A stretch of DNA of 64,000 nucleotides from Polytrichum commune (Eukaryota > Streptophyta > Polytrichopsida > Polytrichales > Polytrichaceae): contig OX485808.1 in assembly GCA_950295325.1 (NCBI GenBank), forward strand, positions 27,548,527-27,612,526. Direction: 5' to 3'. Under the pieces are notes generated by a model. The model ran no database searches and was not told where the DNA came from. It worked only from the letters and a program-made list of their open reading frames with translations. The position numbers and the translations under genes were made by a program. Every line of letters begins with the position of its first letter. Within the stretch, counting starts at the first letter, position 1. Shown here piece by piece: positions 1 to 10,538 of this stretch.

Positions 1-1599
1 TATTGGGATGAGTGGGAGATCAACGGGATGTGCTACTCTTCTTACATGATTGTAGATGAACAACCAAAAATTGAAAACCTTCAATAAAAAAATTTCAAAG
101 TTTAGATTTTAAAATATAATACTCAAATTTTAAAATCAAAATCAAAATGAAATCAAAATTTTAAATAAAATTGCCACTAGGTTTTAATTATTTCCAAAAA
201 AAAACCCACGGGGAGGTGACTATCGGAATTTTAGAAACCACGTGAGATAAAAAAATAGGGTCAATTTAATTCGTTGAGGGTAAAATTTATACATTCATTA
301 GATCTACCATAGCTTTGGAAATATGTCCCCTACATGTTTATATGTAAAATAAGGCGGTGAATAATTCCTTCATTTTAGTAATTAGTAGAAAAAAATAGGA
401 TTATAAATATTGGATCTCCCCAAATGTGTGTAGTAGAATCAATAGAATAATTATGGGTTAGACTACTTGGATGAAGAATTGTGTAATTTTGTCCAAATTT
501 GAATGAAACACGTTAGTTTGGAGAGAAACGTTGTGTATTTTTTTGGGGGAAAGAATGTTGTGACTTCTCAACGGCCCTTGGGTTTGCTTAGGGGTTGGAC
601 AAGCATAGTGGTGTGAAGGTGGTGAAGCGTGGCACAAAGGCGGTAGGTAAGACACATTTTTTAGAGCTTTCTTCTTTGCTCCATAGCATTCACAACATTC
701 ACATAGGGTGTTTCACAAGCGCCAAAGATTTGGCTTGCTCCGTTCTCGTGAGGTATGTCCGCCTCATGCCAACAATTAGTTTTAGTTCTTTGTCATCATT
801 GGTGTTAAACCTCTCTAAATTTTTTGTCTTATCATGACATAAGAGAGGATATTGATATGTACCTTGACATGTATTGGAGGGTGCATAGTTATATCCTAAC
901 CCTACATATTGTAAATATTTGGTACAAGGTTGAATGTGTTTGTGAACACAATTAAAGTAAATGTTTTCAATTTGTGTATTTAGTTTTTTCAATTGAATGC
1001 AATCTTTTGTTTTGGAGTAGATAATTATGCAAAATTTTCATGTCTTATGACAATTGATTATATTTCTTGTTTTGTTCTATCTGTGTTTACAACTTATCTA
1101 TGTTAGCTTGTACATTTTGTCATCTCCATGTTCATTGGTAATCTTTTAACTAAACTCCAAGTGTTATTGATTGTATTTTGAATGGTACTTTGAATGCTTT
1201 AGCATTGGTATAACTAATTGAAACCGATTAAATGACAAGATGGATGGTATGGAACGTTTGTTGCTCACATAGTCGATTTTGCAATGCTATAGTATTCTAT
1301 TCATTATTTGGTACCTGTACAATTTATAAAAAAAATATGATGCTAAAAATTGGTCTCTCCAAAAAATTACAAATAAACATAGGGTGCTTAAAAATATGTC
1401 AAAGCAACTTTATATCTACAAATAGGGAGGAAAAAAATACCGAGAGGTGCATAAATACCCCCCCATTAAATATCCCATTATCGCACGTGGTTACAAAATG
1501 TAAGAAGGTGTGATCTCCCCATGTACTATCATCTAAAGTATCCTAATGTACTACCCTAGATATCTCAATACAGGTTATTTTTCTCACTTTGAAAATTAC
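1..1599. other. AT-rich intergenic DNA, no gene recognised
   Basis: Only short, low-complexity open frames occur here on either strand, none with recognisable protein character or splice structure. The sequence is AT-rich with homopolymer A runs. I see no feature I can support. Confidence 0.6.
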
Positions 1600-2340
1600 T
1601 GTCACGGTATGCGGCGTCGGCGGCCGCACCTTATCCGTTGGGCTTCATCCATTTAGAGTTGGATGGATGAACCTTAGTTTTGGAAAGTGAGGCTCCTAAG
1701 TGAGGAGCCTCCTCCTTGGCTTGGCATTCTTGTCAAGTCAAGTCTTGTGAATTAGTGTGTGGAGAGAGCTTGTGTGAGGTGTAGATTGCATGATTTTGCA
1801 ACAAATCTTGAGTTCTTCTTTCCCTATTTACACTCTTGGATTCTCCCTTGGTGGAGTGAGAGATAGCTTGACTAATTGTGTGCATTTGAAGAGAGATTTA
1901 GAGCTATTATGAGTGTTCTACTCTCTTCCTTCTCACTTGGCAAGAATGCTTCATCTTTGATGTTTTCTTCTTCATTCTTGAAATGTAACGCGGAAAGGAG
2001 GGCGTGAAGACAAGGAGTGACGAACAAGTTGTGAAGTTCTGGAGCGAGAACACGCGGATTTGCGAAGCAACATGAAGAATGCTTGCTTGTGAAGGTCACT
2101 TCAAGGTGAATTGTGGTGAGAAAATCTCTAAATACTACACGGAATTCTTTGTTATGAGTTGCCCACAAGCGTGAATTTGTGAAGTGGAAGGTGTAGGAGC
2201 ATTCTTCATCCTCCAAAGGGATCAAATTTTTAACAAAAAAAAACAAAACAAAAAAAACAAAAATTTAAGAGAAGAAGAAGAGCGGCCAAGAGTTGGAGCT
2301 CCTGGAGCTGGAGCTCCTGGCTGCCCTTCTGCTCTGGTGC

Positions 2341-2380
2341 GGCGTCAATCGGCGTCAATCGGCGTCAATCGGCGTCCAAC
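2341..2380 (+). repeat. 10-bp tandem repeat (GGCGTCAATC)
   Basis: GGCGTCAATC occurs three times in a row, followed by a fourth, slightly changed copy. It lies in the GC-rich part of the LTR/leader-like stretch, just upstream of a 60-61 bp repeat. Confidence 0.9.
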
Positions 2381-2436
2381 TAGCGGCTAGCGGCGGCCGC
2401 TACCCGTTCCGCTGACCGACCTGCTGCCCGGCCGTC

Positions 2437-2790
2437 CGGGTATCGGGGACACTGTTGGGGAGTCCGGGTATCGGGGGGTCTTTTTGGGCACAAGCGGTTG
2501 ATGTCCTGGCTGCAAGGACGGCAGCCAGGAAAACGGGAGTATTTTTGGGCATAACTGGTTGAGAACCTGGTTGCAAGGGAGGCAGCCAGGAAGTCGGGAC
2601 ATTTTTGGGCATTAACCGATTGAGACCCTAATGTTTGTAAGTCCAACCGCTTACTTGTTGACATTCTCCGAGTTCCGGTTATTAAATTGAGATATATTAT
2701 ACAAATTCCGCTAAAAAGATATGTAGTTTTCTAGCAAACTTGAACTACAACCGGTTAATTGTAAAAGCCAACCGGTTCATTTTAAATTAG
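2437..2790 (+). repeat. 60-61 bp tandem repeat joined to a foldback-arm sequence
   Basis: The motif TTTTTGGGCA recurs at 2481, 2542 and 2602, each time followed by a sequence like ACTGGTTGAGA; copies 1 and 2 also carry CAGCCAGGA at their ends. The last copy runs into sequence (GTTTGTAAGTCCAACC, then AACTTGAACTACAACCGGTT) that closely resembles the arms of the foldback element at 9530-10538. This links the two repeat families. Confidence 0.7.
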
Positions 2791-3525
2791 TTTTCGGTCC
2801 TTCCCAAGCATAGTTTAAATATGACATTGTGGCGAGCTTAGTTTAGTTTAATTTAATTTAGCTTAGCTTAGCTTTTCTTGTGTCATAGTGGATAGCAAGA
2901 GGGTTGTTCAAGCTTGTTTAGGGCTTTCCCACTATTATAATTTATTTAGGAATAGATTGTTGAGGGATTCTCGAGGGGTAGAGCATATTGTGTTAAGAAA
3001 CACATATTCTAGGGACTTCAGGGACGAGAGGATTTCATGTTGTAGTACTAAATGAGAGATGTGCTTGTGCAATTTCTTTTCTTAAGCAATAGGGGCTCCA
3101 CATTTTGACCACCAACCGCAAGCGGGTGCCGGTTGGTCGCGGTCGCTTTCAATTTTTGTTTAAGTGTTGTTTTGGGGAAGAGGATCCAGTGCTGTTTTTG
3201 CATTGTTCCTTGTATTTTGTTTTGGTACCTTCCCCTGTGGCGGGCTGTAGTGTTGGAGTGTTCTAGCACTGCCCCATTTTGTGTAGTCCTAGATTGTGAT
3301 AGGGTACTGTGGAGGTGAGGTCGGATTAATGACCGACGGGACCTTTGTTTGTGCACCAAGTGGGCGGTGCTTGTTTTCACTTGTGGTGAGGCTGGGTTAA
3401 TGACCAGCAAACCATAAGTTTTGGTGGTGGTTGCAGGTGCAGGTTGTCTTTGACCTTTTTTCTCTTTGTACTTGGATACTAATTCATTTGGGTTGTTGAT
3501 TCGGTGACCATCCCATTATGGGTTT

Positions 3526-5376
3526 ATGGTTACAACTCGTACTCAACACTATTGTTCTCCGTCCCCAGGAGCATCGGAAGGTCATCCCTCAGACCTCTCG
3601 GACGTTGAACCAGTGGTAGCACCCAACGAGGCTTTTCAGCCTACTTCGGCGTGGGGGACTATCACTCGGTCTCACGTCCTGTGGGTGGGAACCTTTGACG
3701 ATATGGAGGAGGAGACTAGGGGAGGGATACGAGACCGGTTTTCCAGTCAAGCAGGGACCATTTATTTGCAAGACTGGAAAATCCGGTTTCGTACGTGGAT
3801 GCGAGAGAAACGCCAACGCAATACCAATTTTAATGATTGGTATGCGTTCGAGCTTCTGCCTCAGCATTTGGAGCATGAAGCTCTCCAAACTTATGAGCAG
3901 TGGACGGAGGCTCATTGGATGGAGCTGCGCCAGGTGGAACGGTACTGGGAGACTCGGGTTGAGTTGGTATCTGCATTGAAGGAAGGCGCAACTTCCAGGT
4001 TGATGGCCGTTCCTAAGGTCAAGACGGAGGTACCAGAGGGAGCTTATGCGGTAGATGTGGAGGGAGCTTCTCCTGATGAGCCCAGAGCTACGGGTTACGC
4101 TCCCGCTGCAGCGAGTACGTCTAGCACAGTGCTTCCACTATCTCGTTATGCCCTGGCTACTCAGGCGGCTTTAGCCTCTTTAGGGGCTCCGCCAGATTTT
4201 GAGCCATTGCAGGCTTTTGAGCTGCATCTACAGGAGGAGTACGGAGGTTTCCGTAGGGATCAGATGCAGCGCATACAAGACTTCAGACGGGAGAAGGACG
4301 ATACACCTCGTACTATGTATACGAGGTTGGCGAGGTTTGCCAGGGAATCTGGAGGTGTGTTCGCGAAAAGTCAGTTGGTGAAGGTATTTTTGTCAAAGAT
4401 TGACAAACGCCTCCTTGACTTGGCGTTGCCTAGGATCATCATGGAGTTTGGTGGTCGGGCGACACTCGCAGAGGCATTCGCCATGGTAGAGCAGTGTGAT
4501 CGTGCATTATGTCAGCACGATGCCACTGACTTGGAGTCCTTGCTAGTGGATTCTAGCAAGCCCCGGAGAGCTCCAGTTACGACTGCAGGATTGGCGGAGG
4601 CAGAGGCAGACAACATTTACCATTGTTGGTCTTGTGGGCAAGCAGGCCACACTAAGAAAGATTGTCCTTCGAAGCAAAGGCAAGCCCAGGCTGTCGGTAC
4701 TCCGAAGCGGAAACCATTTGTTCCCCCTCAGGGTTCCGCGAAGAAGGCCGGTAACCAATTACCCAAACAGTTGAAGTGTTCTCATTGTGGGCGGAACAAT
4801 CACGCGGTGGAGAACTGTTTTGCTCTTCATCCAGAGAAACGTCCTACATCCGAACGGGAAAAGGCCATGGAGGTGAAGATTGGCGCCTTGGAGGAGAGGT
4901 TCAAGAGTTTGGCATCATCCAGCCAAATTTTGGACTCACCATCTACCTCCGGAACTAAGGCTAATTCCTCCACTCCAGATTATTATATGTTCGGAGCTTC
5001 AGGACAGGTGGTGAGTTCCGCAGCTGTGACACGTGCTCAAACCGTGTCACGAGCCACGCCTTCCAGCACGGGAGAGTCTGTGGACAACTTACGAGCTCGG
5101 GACAATGGTCCCGCGGATCAGATTGGTCAGGCACGCCTTCCATTGTCTTTTGGATTGGCTGATGCTGCCCAATCTGTCAGTGGTCATAATTCGAGCTTGG
5201 AGGCTTCGCATCCAACGACCGACGTGGTGCACACTTTGGCATCTAAAGTGTTGCACACCCCTTGGTTCACAGCGATGGAGTGGTCGTCATCCAATATCCA
5301 ACCGGCTAAGGTTTTTCACCTAGCAGGTAGAATATTGGAGGGCAAGGCAACCACGTCTTCTCTGACTGTGGCTTAA
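3526..5376 (+). CDS. Retrotransposon Gag polyprotein with two zinc knuckles
   Basis: A 616-residue frame encodes a Gag-type capsid/nucleocapsid protein, which in this class packages element RNA into cytoplasmic particles. Residues about 225-330 are a capsid-like helical region of the retrotransposon gag family (conserved pattern around RRDQMQRIQDFRREKDDTPR and LVKVFLSKIDKRL). Two CCHC zinc knuckles follow: C367-C370-H375-C380 and C418-C421-H426-C431. The N-terminal 200 residues are Trp-rich and charged and match nothing I can name. The tail (from about 460) is Ser/Thr-rich. No protease motif (DTG/DSG) is present before the stop. The ATG chosen is the first in frame. The frame continues after the stop as coding-like sequence, so this stop may be a mutation or a programmed boundary. 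Confidence 0.78.
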   Translation: MVTTRTQHYCSPSPGASEGHPSDLSDVEPVVAPNEAFQPTSAWGTITRSHVLWVGTFDDMEEETRGGIRDRFSSQAGTIYLQDWKIRFRTWMREKRQRNTNFNDWYAFELLPQHLEHEALQTYEQWTEAHWMELRQVERYWETRVELVSALKEGATSRLMAVPKVKTEVPEGAYAVDVEGASPDEPRATGYAPAAASTSSTVLPLSRYALATQAALASLGAPPDFEPLQAFELHLQEEYGGFRRDQMQRIQDFRREKDDTPRTMYTRLARFARESGGVFAKSQLVKVFLSKIDKRLLDLALPRIIMEFGGRATLAEAFAMVEQCDRALCQHDATDLESLLVDSSKPRRAPVTTAGLAEAEADNIYHCWSCGQAGHTKKDCPSKQRQAQAVGTPKRKPFVPPQGSAKKAGNQLPKQLKCSHCGRNNHAVENCFALHPEKRPTSEREKAMEVKIGALEERFKSLASSSQILDSPSTSGTKANSSTPDYYMFGASGQVVSSAAVTRAQTVSRATPSSTGESVDNLRARDNGPADQIGQARLPLSFGLADAAQSVSGHNSSLEASHPTTDVVHTLASKVLHTPWFTAMEWSSSNIQPAKVFHLAGRILEGKATTSSLTVA

Positions 5377-5540
5377 GCCACCGCTGACCTTCCTACCACG
5401 GAGGATCCTGAGGAAGCCGCCAAACGACGGGCGAGGCTTGCGGCGGAGGCCATTGCGTCTTTTGACGCACACGCCTTGGATGGCCAGGAGCCAACCTCAT
5501 CTTATCATTCACCAGCCTCCGCATGTCGAGATGTATTGTT
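5377..5540 (+). pseudogene. Post-stop continuation of the gag frame
   Basis: Directly after the TAA at 5374-5376 the same frame stays open for over 50 codons with coding-like composition, an Arg/Ala-rich stretch (EEAAKRRARLAAEA) and GC content like the gag gene. It then decays into low-complexity sequence. It looks like the former linker between gag and a lost pol region. Confidence 0.45.
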
Positions 5541-5649
5541 CATGTGTGACCTTGCTATGTTTTTAGTGTTGTTTTTTAGTGGTGGTTGGTACTCGAGCTG
5601 CAGTGACACACGATCGGTATTTACACGACATTACGTATATTGACAAAGA

Positions 5650-5696
5650 GTATCATGTTGCCAGTTAACGGACATGTCACTTTGAGACCTCTAGGC
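5650..5696 (+). repeat. Dispersed repeat fragment shared with 31091-31143
   Basis: The phrase GCCAGTTAACGGACATGTCA followed by CTTTGAGACCTCTAGG recurs almost exactly at about 31.1 kb (GCCAATTAACGGACATGTCA). It marks a further dispersed element lying just beyond the gag remnant. Confidence 0.6.
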
Positions 5697-5739
5697 ATCA
5701 AGTTTAGGTTGTTTGCCAAGAGTATGTTTGACACTAAAT

Positions 5740-6470
5740 ACCACAAATGGTGTATTGTTCTCCATCTTTAGTATGACATGTTTGGGAAACACAAAAAAAA
5801 TGTCGTATTGTAGAGGTGTCGTCCTCTCGTTAATATGACAAATGTCATAAAATTGTCGTACTACTGAGGAAATACAAAAACACAAGGAATATGAGCTTTA
5901 TATATATATATATAACGAGTTTAAGCAATATAGATGGTATGAAATAATAATTTATAACTCCAAAAAAATATAGATATTCTCAAAACCTCTTGAAATAGGA
6001 GTCCAAAGATCTATGATATTGCCTACTCAAGTTAGCAACTACCATCTTATCTAAATTCCCTACTAACTTTTGAAAACTAATAATTTCATCAACACCAAAA
6101 TATAAAGAGTTGTCTAATAAGGAATTAGACAACAACGATGCATGACGTTTAGCATCACTAAGCTAGACTGTAGGTGGAGCAACATCATGAGTACAAGGCA
6201 ACATACTAGGCATGAGGCCACTCTAACCCTAACCATGTTCATTCTACACTAGCCACCCTAATTATCATCAAGTTCCCAATGATAAGAGAAGTTCCCAAGT
6301 AGTTCCCAAGTAAAAATGGATGTGTTTTAGATGTACACAACATAGATAAAAAGAACTTTAGCATTAACTACCTCTTTGATATGACAAAGCGGAGATTCAA
6401 AATGTCGCATTAATCGAGCGTCGCCGTCGTGTAAAAGAGGTAGTTTTGAAGCAAAATGTTGGGTTTTTGC
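5740..6470 (-). mobile_element. Pogo/Tigger-like non-autonomous element, copy 1
   Basis: This segment matches 11137-11885 in the opposite orientation over most of its length. Both copies have about 100-bp direct repeats near their ends, rich in phrases like ATATGACAA and ATTAATATGAC. Both keep a short open frame in the middle. The end sequence of the other copy (AGTCCAACCCCGTTAATAC) is of the kind seen at ends of plant pogo/Tc1-mariner elements. The assignment to pogo is inference; the pair itself is visible. Confidence 0.45.
5980..6156 (-). pseudogene. Conserved C-terminal coding fragment in the pogo-like element
   Basis: About 58 codons ending in a stop are open here, and the same reading frame with mostly conservative changes is open at 11488-11664. 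Shared residues include HASLLS, NSLYF, EIISFQKL, NLDKM, ANL and RSLDSYFK. Upstream of it the frame contains a stop. I take it as the remains of a transposase C-terminus; the family is not proven. Confidence 0.4.
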
Positions 6471-6805
6471 AAAAATGTGTCATAATATCGAGGGTGTCAT
6501 GTTAACAAGGTTAGACTCTAGTACACTCGCGTGTAACGTTGAGCCCCTTCTCTCACTCTCACCTGTGACAATGGCCATCAAGTCTTTACATTGCACTGCA
6601 AAGTTATGAGCGGTTTCAATCAAAAACCGAAGAGCCACTGCACAATTTGACACCCACTTAATTGGCATGCTCTTAATCTATCTCGTCAGAAGATTGGATC
6701 TCGCAAAGCTTCACGAGAATCCAAAGCTTGATAGATCTCTCTCTCTATCTCTCTCCGCAAGGTGAATTGGATCGATGAACACAGAGAATCGGCTAGTGTG
6801 CTAAC

Positions 6806-7102
6806 TAGTCCTATTAGTGTGGGTGGGAAATTGGTGTGGAAATAATTAGTGTGGACTACATTAGTTTTCTAGTCGAGGTGGAATGAACGGGGGTCCAAGA
6901 CTCTTGGGTCTTCTTTTAAGTGACATAAAGACTTCCGACCAACACATTGAATGTTACTTGTAAGACAAAAGTACCGGAGAATGAAATCATCGCCCACATT
7001 AGTTTTATGGGAAACAATTGTTGTGGCCCACGCTAATTTTCTACTGGAACTTTAGCGTGGGTTGAAAGTATATGTGGTTGAAAGTAATAGGATTGTTTAG
7101 TG
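6806..7102. mobile_element. MITE of the TAGTCCTATTAGTGTGGG family
   Basis: The left end reads TAGTCCTATTAGTGTGGGTG, and the right end, inverted, reads AACAATCCTATTACTTTCAA, with internal repeats of GTGTGG and CCCACGCTAATTTTC. A second member lies at 55676-55976 in LAZ1 intron 7. There is no coding capacity. The superfamily is not determined. Confidence 0.5.
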
Positions 7103-7269
7103 TAGAAAGTATGAATCGATTGAGCTTGAGAGATTGTTGGTTGAAGGACGAGACTTTGGGAGACTTTAGAAAAGTTTATAGATTGTAAACAATTTAATAA
7201 GGAAAAACCAAAAATTGGTCAGCATGTAACTGCGTTGGACTTGGGATCACTGGGATATTGGCTTATTAT

Positions 7270-7375
7270 GGTCCGAGATGACCCTAAACTACCGGGTGAT
7301 AGTGGAGAGGTACCCATTTCTGAATGGAGTGATTGGCGGTTCGATTCCTGATATGAAATTTTCTCTCTACTTGAC

Positions 7376-7408
<33 letters not shown>
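7270..7408 (+). mobile_element. tRNA-derived SINE-like unit with poly(A) tail
   Basis: A perfect Pol III B-box-like GGTTCGATTCC lies at 7338-7348, about 28 nt after an A-box-like GATAGTGGAGAGG (7298-7310), and the unit ends in 32 consecutive A (7377-7408). That order is the plan of a tRNA-derived SINE. The 5' boundary is uncertain because neighbouring sequence resembles the foldback arms. Confidence 0.5.
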
Positions 7409-7410
<2 letters not shown>

Positions 7411-8379
7411 AGCTAGATAGGTAGGAGGTCAAGAGCCCACCCACTGCAAAGTAAGCTATAAACCCCACCCTGCACAAAGAGGATTCTTGAGTAGGGTAGG
7501 GCCAACGGGCTCAAATTCATGTCGGATTGCATGATGTTGGTAATTTATTTGACCAATTATCTCCAAAAGTATCCCCGGACACTGAATTGGAGATACAAAA
7601 TGCCATGCCTACATGCAAATACAACCACTGGGGCTATATATTGCTACACAAAACGCTACACATTTTTGTGGAGATGGAATATGTGATTTATATATTCCAT
7701 CTTTTGGATGGCTATTAATGGTGAGACCTTCTCAATTTTGGGAGCAGATTGCTCTCTTTTGGATAAGAGTACCTAAATTTGGATGAATTAAGGCATTTCA
7801 TCCTTACTTTTCATTGTACGCCCCAATATTTTGGATGTAAATAGTTACACAAATATTTTACTTTGTGTCATGTGGTGTTTTATGTCATTGTGGTAACTTT
7901 CTAATGACAGCTCTTACGAATGAGTTTACGACTACTGTCATCCCCACTTACGTTTTCTATAATGAAACACTTACCCCATACTCACAAAGTTCGACATATT
8001 CTGCATCCTAACATTTTCTATAATGAAATGTTGTCATGGATGATTGAAATTTGGATGGAAAATCACTTAGTGAATGACGACAATAGTTGCAACATTGCAA
8101 ATTATGATGCCCAATATCTTTTTACAAGGAACGACAAAATAATGTTAGGTTCACATTTAGTGTTGATGATGACGCTACACGGATAGCTTACAACTCAGTC
8201 TTAAGCAAAACATATAGAATCAGTGACACTAATTACAACATTTAGTGTCATTCTCTCTTGAGTAGATCGCATACTGCATTCCTTATGAAAAATGAAAATG
8301 ATTTTTTTTGGGAAAAACACTATGATAACCACCCTCATTACTAATCCCTCCCCAAGTATTATTTTTAAGTACATCGATG

Positions 8380-8806
8380 CATAACATTATTAAGTAGTGT
8401 GCGTTTAGTCACGTGGCCCATGAGAATATACCCATGGGATGTCCCAACCTAGTGCAAGCAAACTTAGATTAAGTTTGAACATGCACTAAGTTGGGCCAAT
8501 CCCATACTATGATCGGGGAGAACTGGCAACTAGTTACATACAGAGGAACGGGTTGAGTTTGAAAAATAACCGGTTGAAGTTCAAGACTGCAGGAAAATTA
8601 CGGATCATTTTAGAGGAATTGATAGAGCATACCCCAATTCAATAAAGGAAAACTGAAGGTTGTCAACATGTAACCAGTTGGACTTGCAAACACTAGGATC
8701 TCAACCGATTATGCCCAAAATCCTCCCTGATCACTAATCCCATGGCTCTCTTCTCATGACCCCACATGAACGAACGAACAAACGCACACTGCTTAATAAT
8801 GTTATG
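8380..8806. mobile_element. Family A MITE (CATAACATTA ends) carrying a nested insertion
   Basis: The left end is CATAACATTATTAAGTAGTG and the right end inverted is CATAACATTATTAAGCAGTG, so the terminal inverted repeats are nearly perfect. A foreign block occupies 8513-8739. Other members are at 9109-9290, 18384-18894 and 49865-50019. Confidence 0.75.
8513..8739. mobile_element. Single foldback-arm element nested in the family A MITE
   Basis: This block is absent from the duplicate at 9109-9290. It begins GGGGAGAACTGG and matches one arm of the foldback at 9530-10538 (AATAACCGGTTGAAGTTCAA, ACATGTAACCAGTTGGACTT). GATC flanks both sides, which may be a target duplication. Confidence 0.55.
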
Positions 8807-9108
8807 TGCACTTGCGAAAAGGTAGTAAGTTAGATGCAATTAATCAAGCGTTCACATCGCGCATGGCCCTTGCATTAATCAAGGGGTCAAATTTCCACAT
8901 CGATGTTGCGGGCAAAATTACGAGGGGTTTCAATCACGTGGAACTGAAGAGCCACTTGCACAATTTGACACCGACTTGAATTTGCAGGCGCAATCTCAAA
9001 CGAAGATTCGGTCATGAGAATCCAAAATGGGAAAAAAAAAAAAAAAAAAAAAAAAACTAACTATGATAACATTATCCCTCCTCAAGTATTACTTTGAGTA
9101 TATTGATG

Positions 9109-9290
9109 CATAACATTACTAAACAAGTGTGTGTTCGTTCACACGGCCCCTGAGAATATAACCTGGGGATGCCCCAACCTAGTGCAAGTTGACTTAGATC
9201 AAGTTTGAATATGCAATAAGTTGGACCATTTCATGGTCATATTCTCAGGACCCCACATGAACGAACGCACACTGCTTAATGAATGTTATG
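9109..9290. mobile_element. Family A MITE, intact short copy
   Basis: A 182-bp element with inverted ends CATAACATTACTAAACAAGT and CATAACATTCATTAAGCAGT. It is the uninterrupted counterpart of the copy at 8380-8806. Confidence 0.7.
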
Positions 9291-9529
9291 TGCACTTGTG
9301 AAAGGTAGTAAGTTAGATGCAATTAATCAAGTGTTCACATCAGGCATGGCCCTTGCAATTTCTGCATTGATGTTTGAGGCAAAATTATGAGGGATTTCAA
9401 TCACATGGAACTGAAGAGCCACTTGCACAATTTGACGCTCAGTTTCGCACAATTTGACACCGACTTGAATTTGCAGGCGCGATCTCGAAAGACGATTCGG
9501 TCACGAGAATCCAAAGCCTTGACAACAAC

Positions 9530-10538
9530 GAAGAGCGAGAGCCGGCCGCTAGTTACGGATGAACCCGGTGGAGTTTGAGAATCAACCGGTTGAAGTTCAA
9601 GATTTCAAGAGAATTACCGACCGTTTTAGAGGAATTTAGGTAATATGCTTCACATTAATAAAGGGAAAACAAATCCGAAAGATGTCAACATCGTCTAACT
9701 GGGTTGGACTTAGGGCCACTTCACACACGAGCCAAGAGCCGTGACCATGAAATTGTGAGAGCCCGAAAGAAAAGTGTCCAAAGGCCGTCCCAATACACCT
9801 TCAAAATCATGTAGTGTGGTCACGAACCCTCAAGTGTAGTGTGAAGTCATATATGACCGGGCCCTCAACTAAAATGTTATTTCAACGAATGTCTATTTAT
9901 GCGGGTCCTTACACATGATAAAATAGAATGAATCAACGGTTGTCAGCGTTTGGAGTGCCATGGCCTCCCGGTTTTGTGTTAGACCTACCTCCAAGAGGTG
10001 GTTTTTGAAAAATAGTCCAAGTGATCATGAAACATGATCCGTTCGGTGCCGTGTAGGAACCCATGTGGACTTTACATCCATCTTGCATTCACATACTCCG
10101 TTGGTCCTTCAAGCATGGTGTGAAGCAAACTTGGACCGGCTCCGCCTTTTCCACCAATGAGAGTGCTTGAAGTGTAATGGTCAAGGGCTCTCAATCTCGT
10201 GTGTGAAGTGGCCCTTACAAACATGAGGATCCCAACCAATTATGTCCCAAAAATCTCCCCGGACATTGCTTAATAGGGCCCTCGGAAAGATGACTTGGAG
10301 TTGTGTCCGGGGAGAGTTGTTTGCGGCATAAATGGTTAAGATCCTCGTGTTTCCAAGTCCCAACTCGGTTACATGATGCTCACATCTTTCGAGGTATTCC
10401 TTTATTAATTTAAAAGAATATTCCCTAGATTCTTCTAAAAACGATCGGTAATTTTCTCAAAATTTTGAACTTCAACTAGTTATTTCTCAATGACTCAACC
10501 GGTTCCATCTGTAACTAGCAGTCAGTTCTCCCCGTTCA
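9530..10538. mobile_element. Foldback element with ~230-bp arms, split by a nested MITE
   Basis: The left arm (9530-9712 continued at 10218-10262) is a long imperfect inverted copy of the right arm (10308-10538), with only about 45 bp between them. Both arms share GCTAGTTAC, ATCAACCGGTTGAAGTTCAA-like and CTCCCCGGACA sequences. A 502-bp MITE sits inside the left arm. There is no coding region. Related single arms occur at 2.6 kb, 7.2 kb and 8.5 kb. Confidence 0.7.
9713..10214. mobile_element. PIF/Harbinger-like MITE, 502 bp, TSD TTA
   Basis: The terminal inverted repeats GGGCCACTTCACACACGAG are perfect at both ends and flanked by TTA at 9710-9712 and 10215-10217. A 3-bp TTA duplication with a G/C-rich end is the signature of PIF/Harbinger (Tourist-type) MITEs. 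It is inserted in the left arm of the foldback element, so it is the younger of the two. Confidence 0.85.

Larger units (their letters stand above)
1600..5560 (+). mobile_element. Incomplete Ty3-like LTR retroelement (gag only)
   Basis: The left edge begins TGTCACGG, a start typical of plant LTRs, and is followed by about 1.9 kb of LTR/leader-like, repeat-bearing sequence before a long gag frame at 3526. No protease, reverse transcriptase, RNase H or integrase follows; sequence after about 5.6 kb belongs to other repeats. I found no second copy of the left-end sequence, so a 3' LTR is not visible and the LTR's right edge and primer-binding site could not be set. The element is either a gag-only non-autonomous form or the truncated front of a full element. 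The gag assignment is firm, the LTR boundary is inference. Confidence 0.5.
8305..9530 (+). repeat. Diverged tandem duplication of a 0.5-0.7 kb block
   Basis: 8305-9027 and 9057-9530 align in the same order: an inverted-repeat element, then GGTAGTAAGTTAGATGCAAT, then CTGAAGAGCCACTTGCACAA, then TTGAATTTGCAGGCGC. They are separated by a run of A at 9030-9056. Copy 1 has an extra insertion at 8513-8739. Fragments of the distal part also occur near 6.6 kb and 14.6 kb. Confidence 0.75.

Noticed and set aside
1600-5640. ATTAC on both sides (1595-1599 and 5630-5634) as an LTR-element target duplication
   Set aside because: The right side lacks a CA terminus and a 3' LTR, so a 5-bp match over 4 kb is likely chance.
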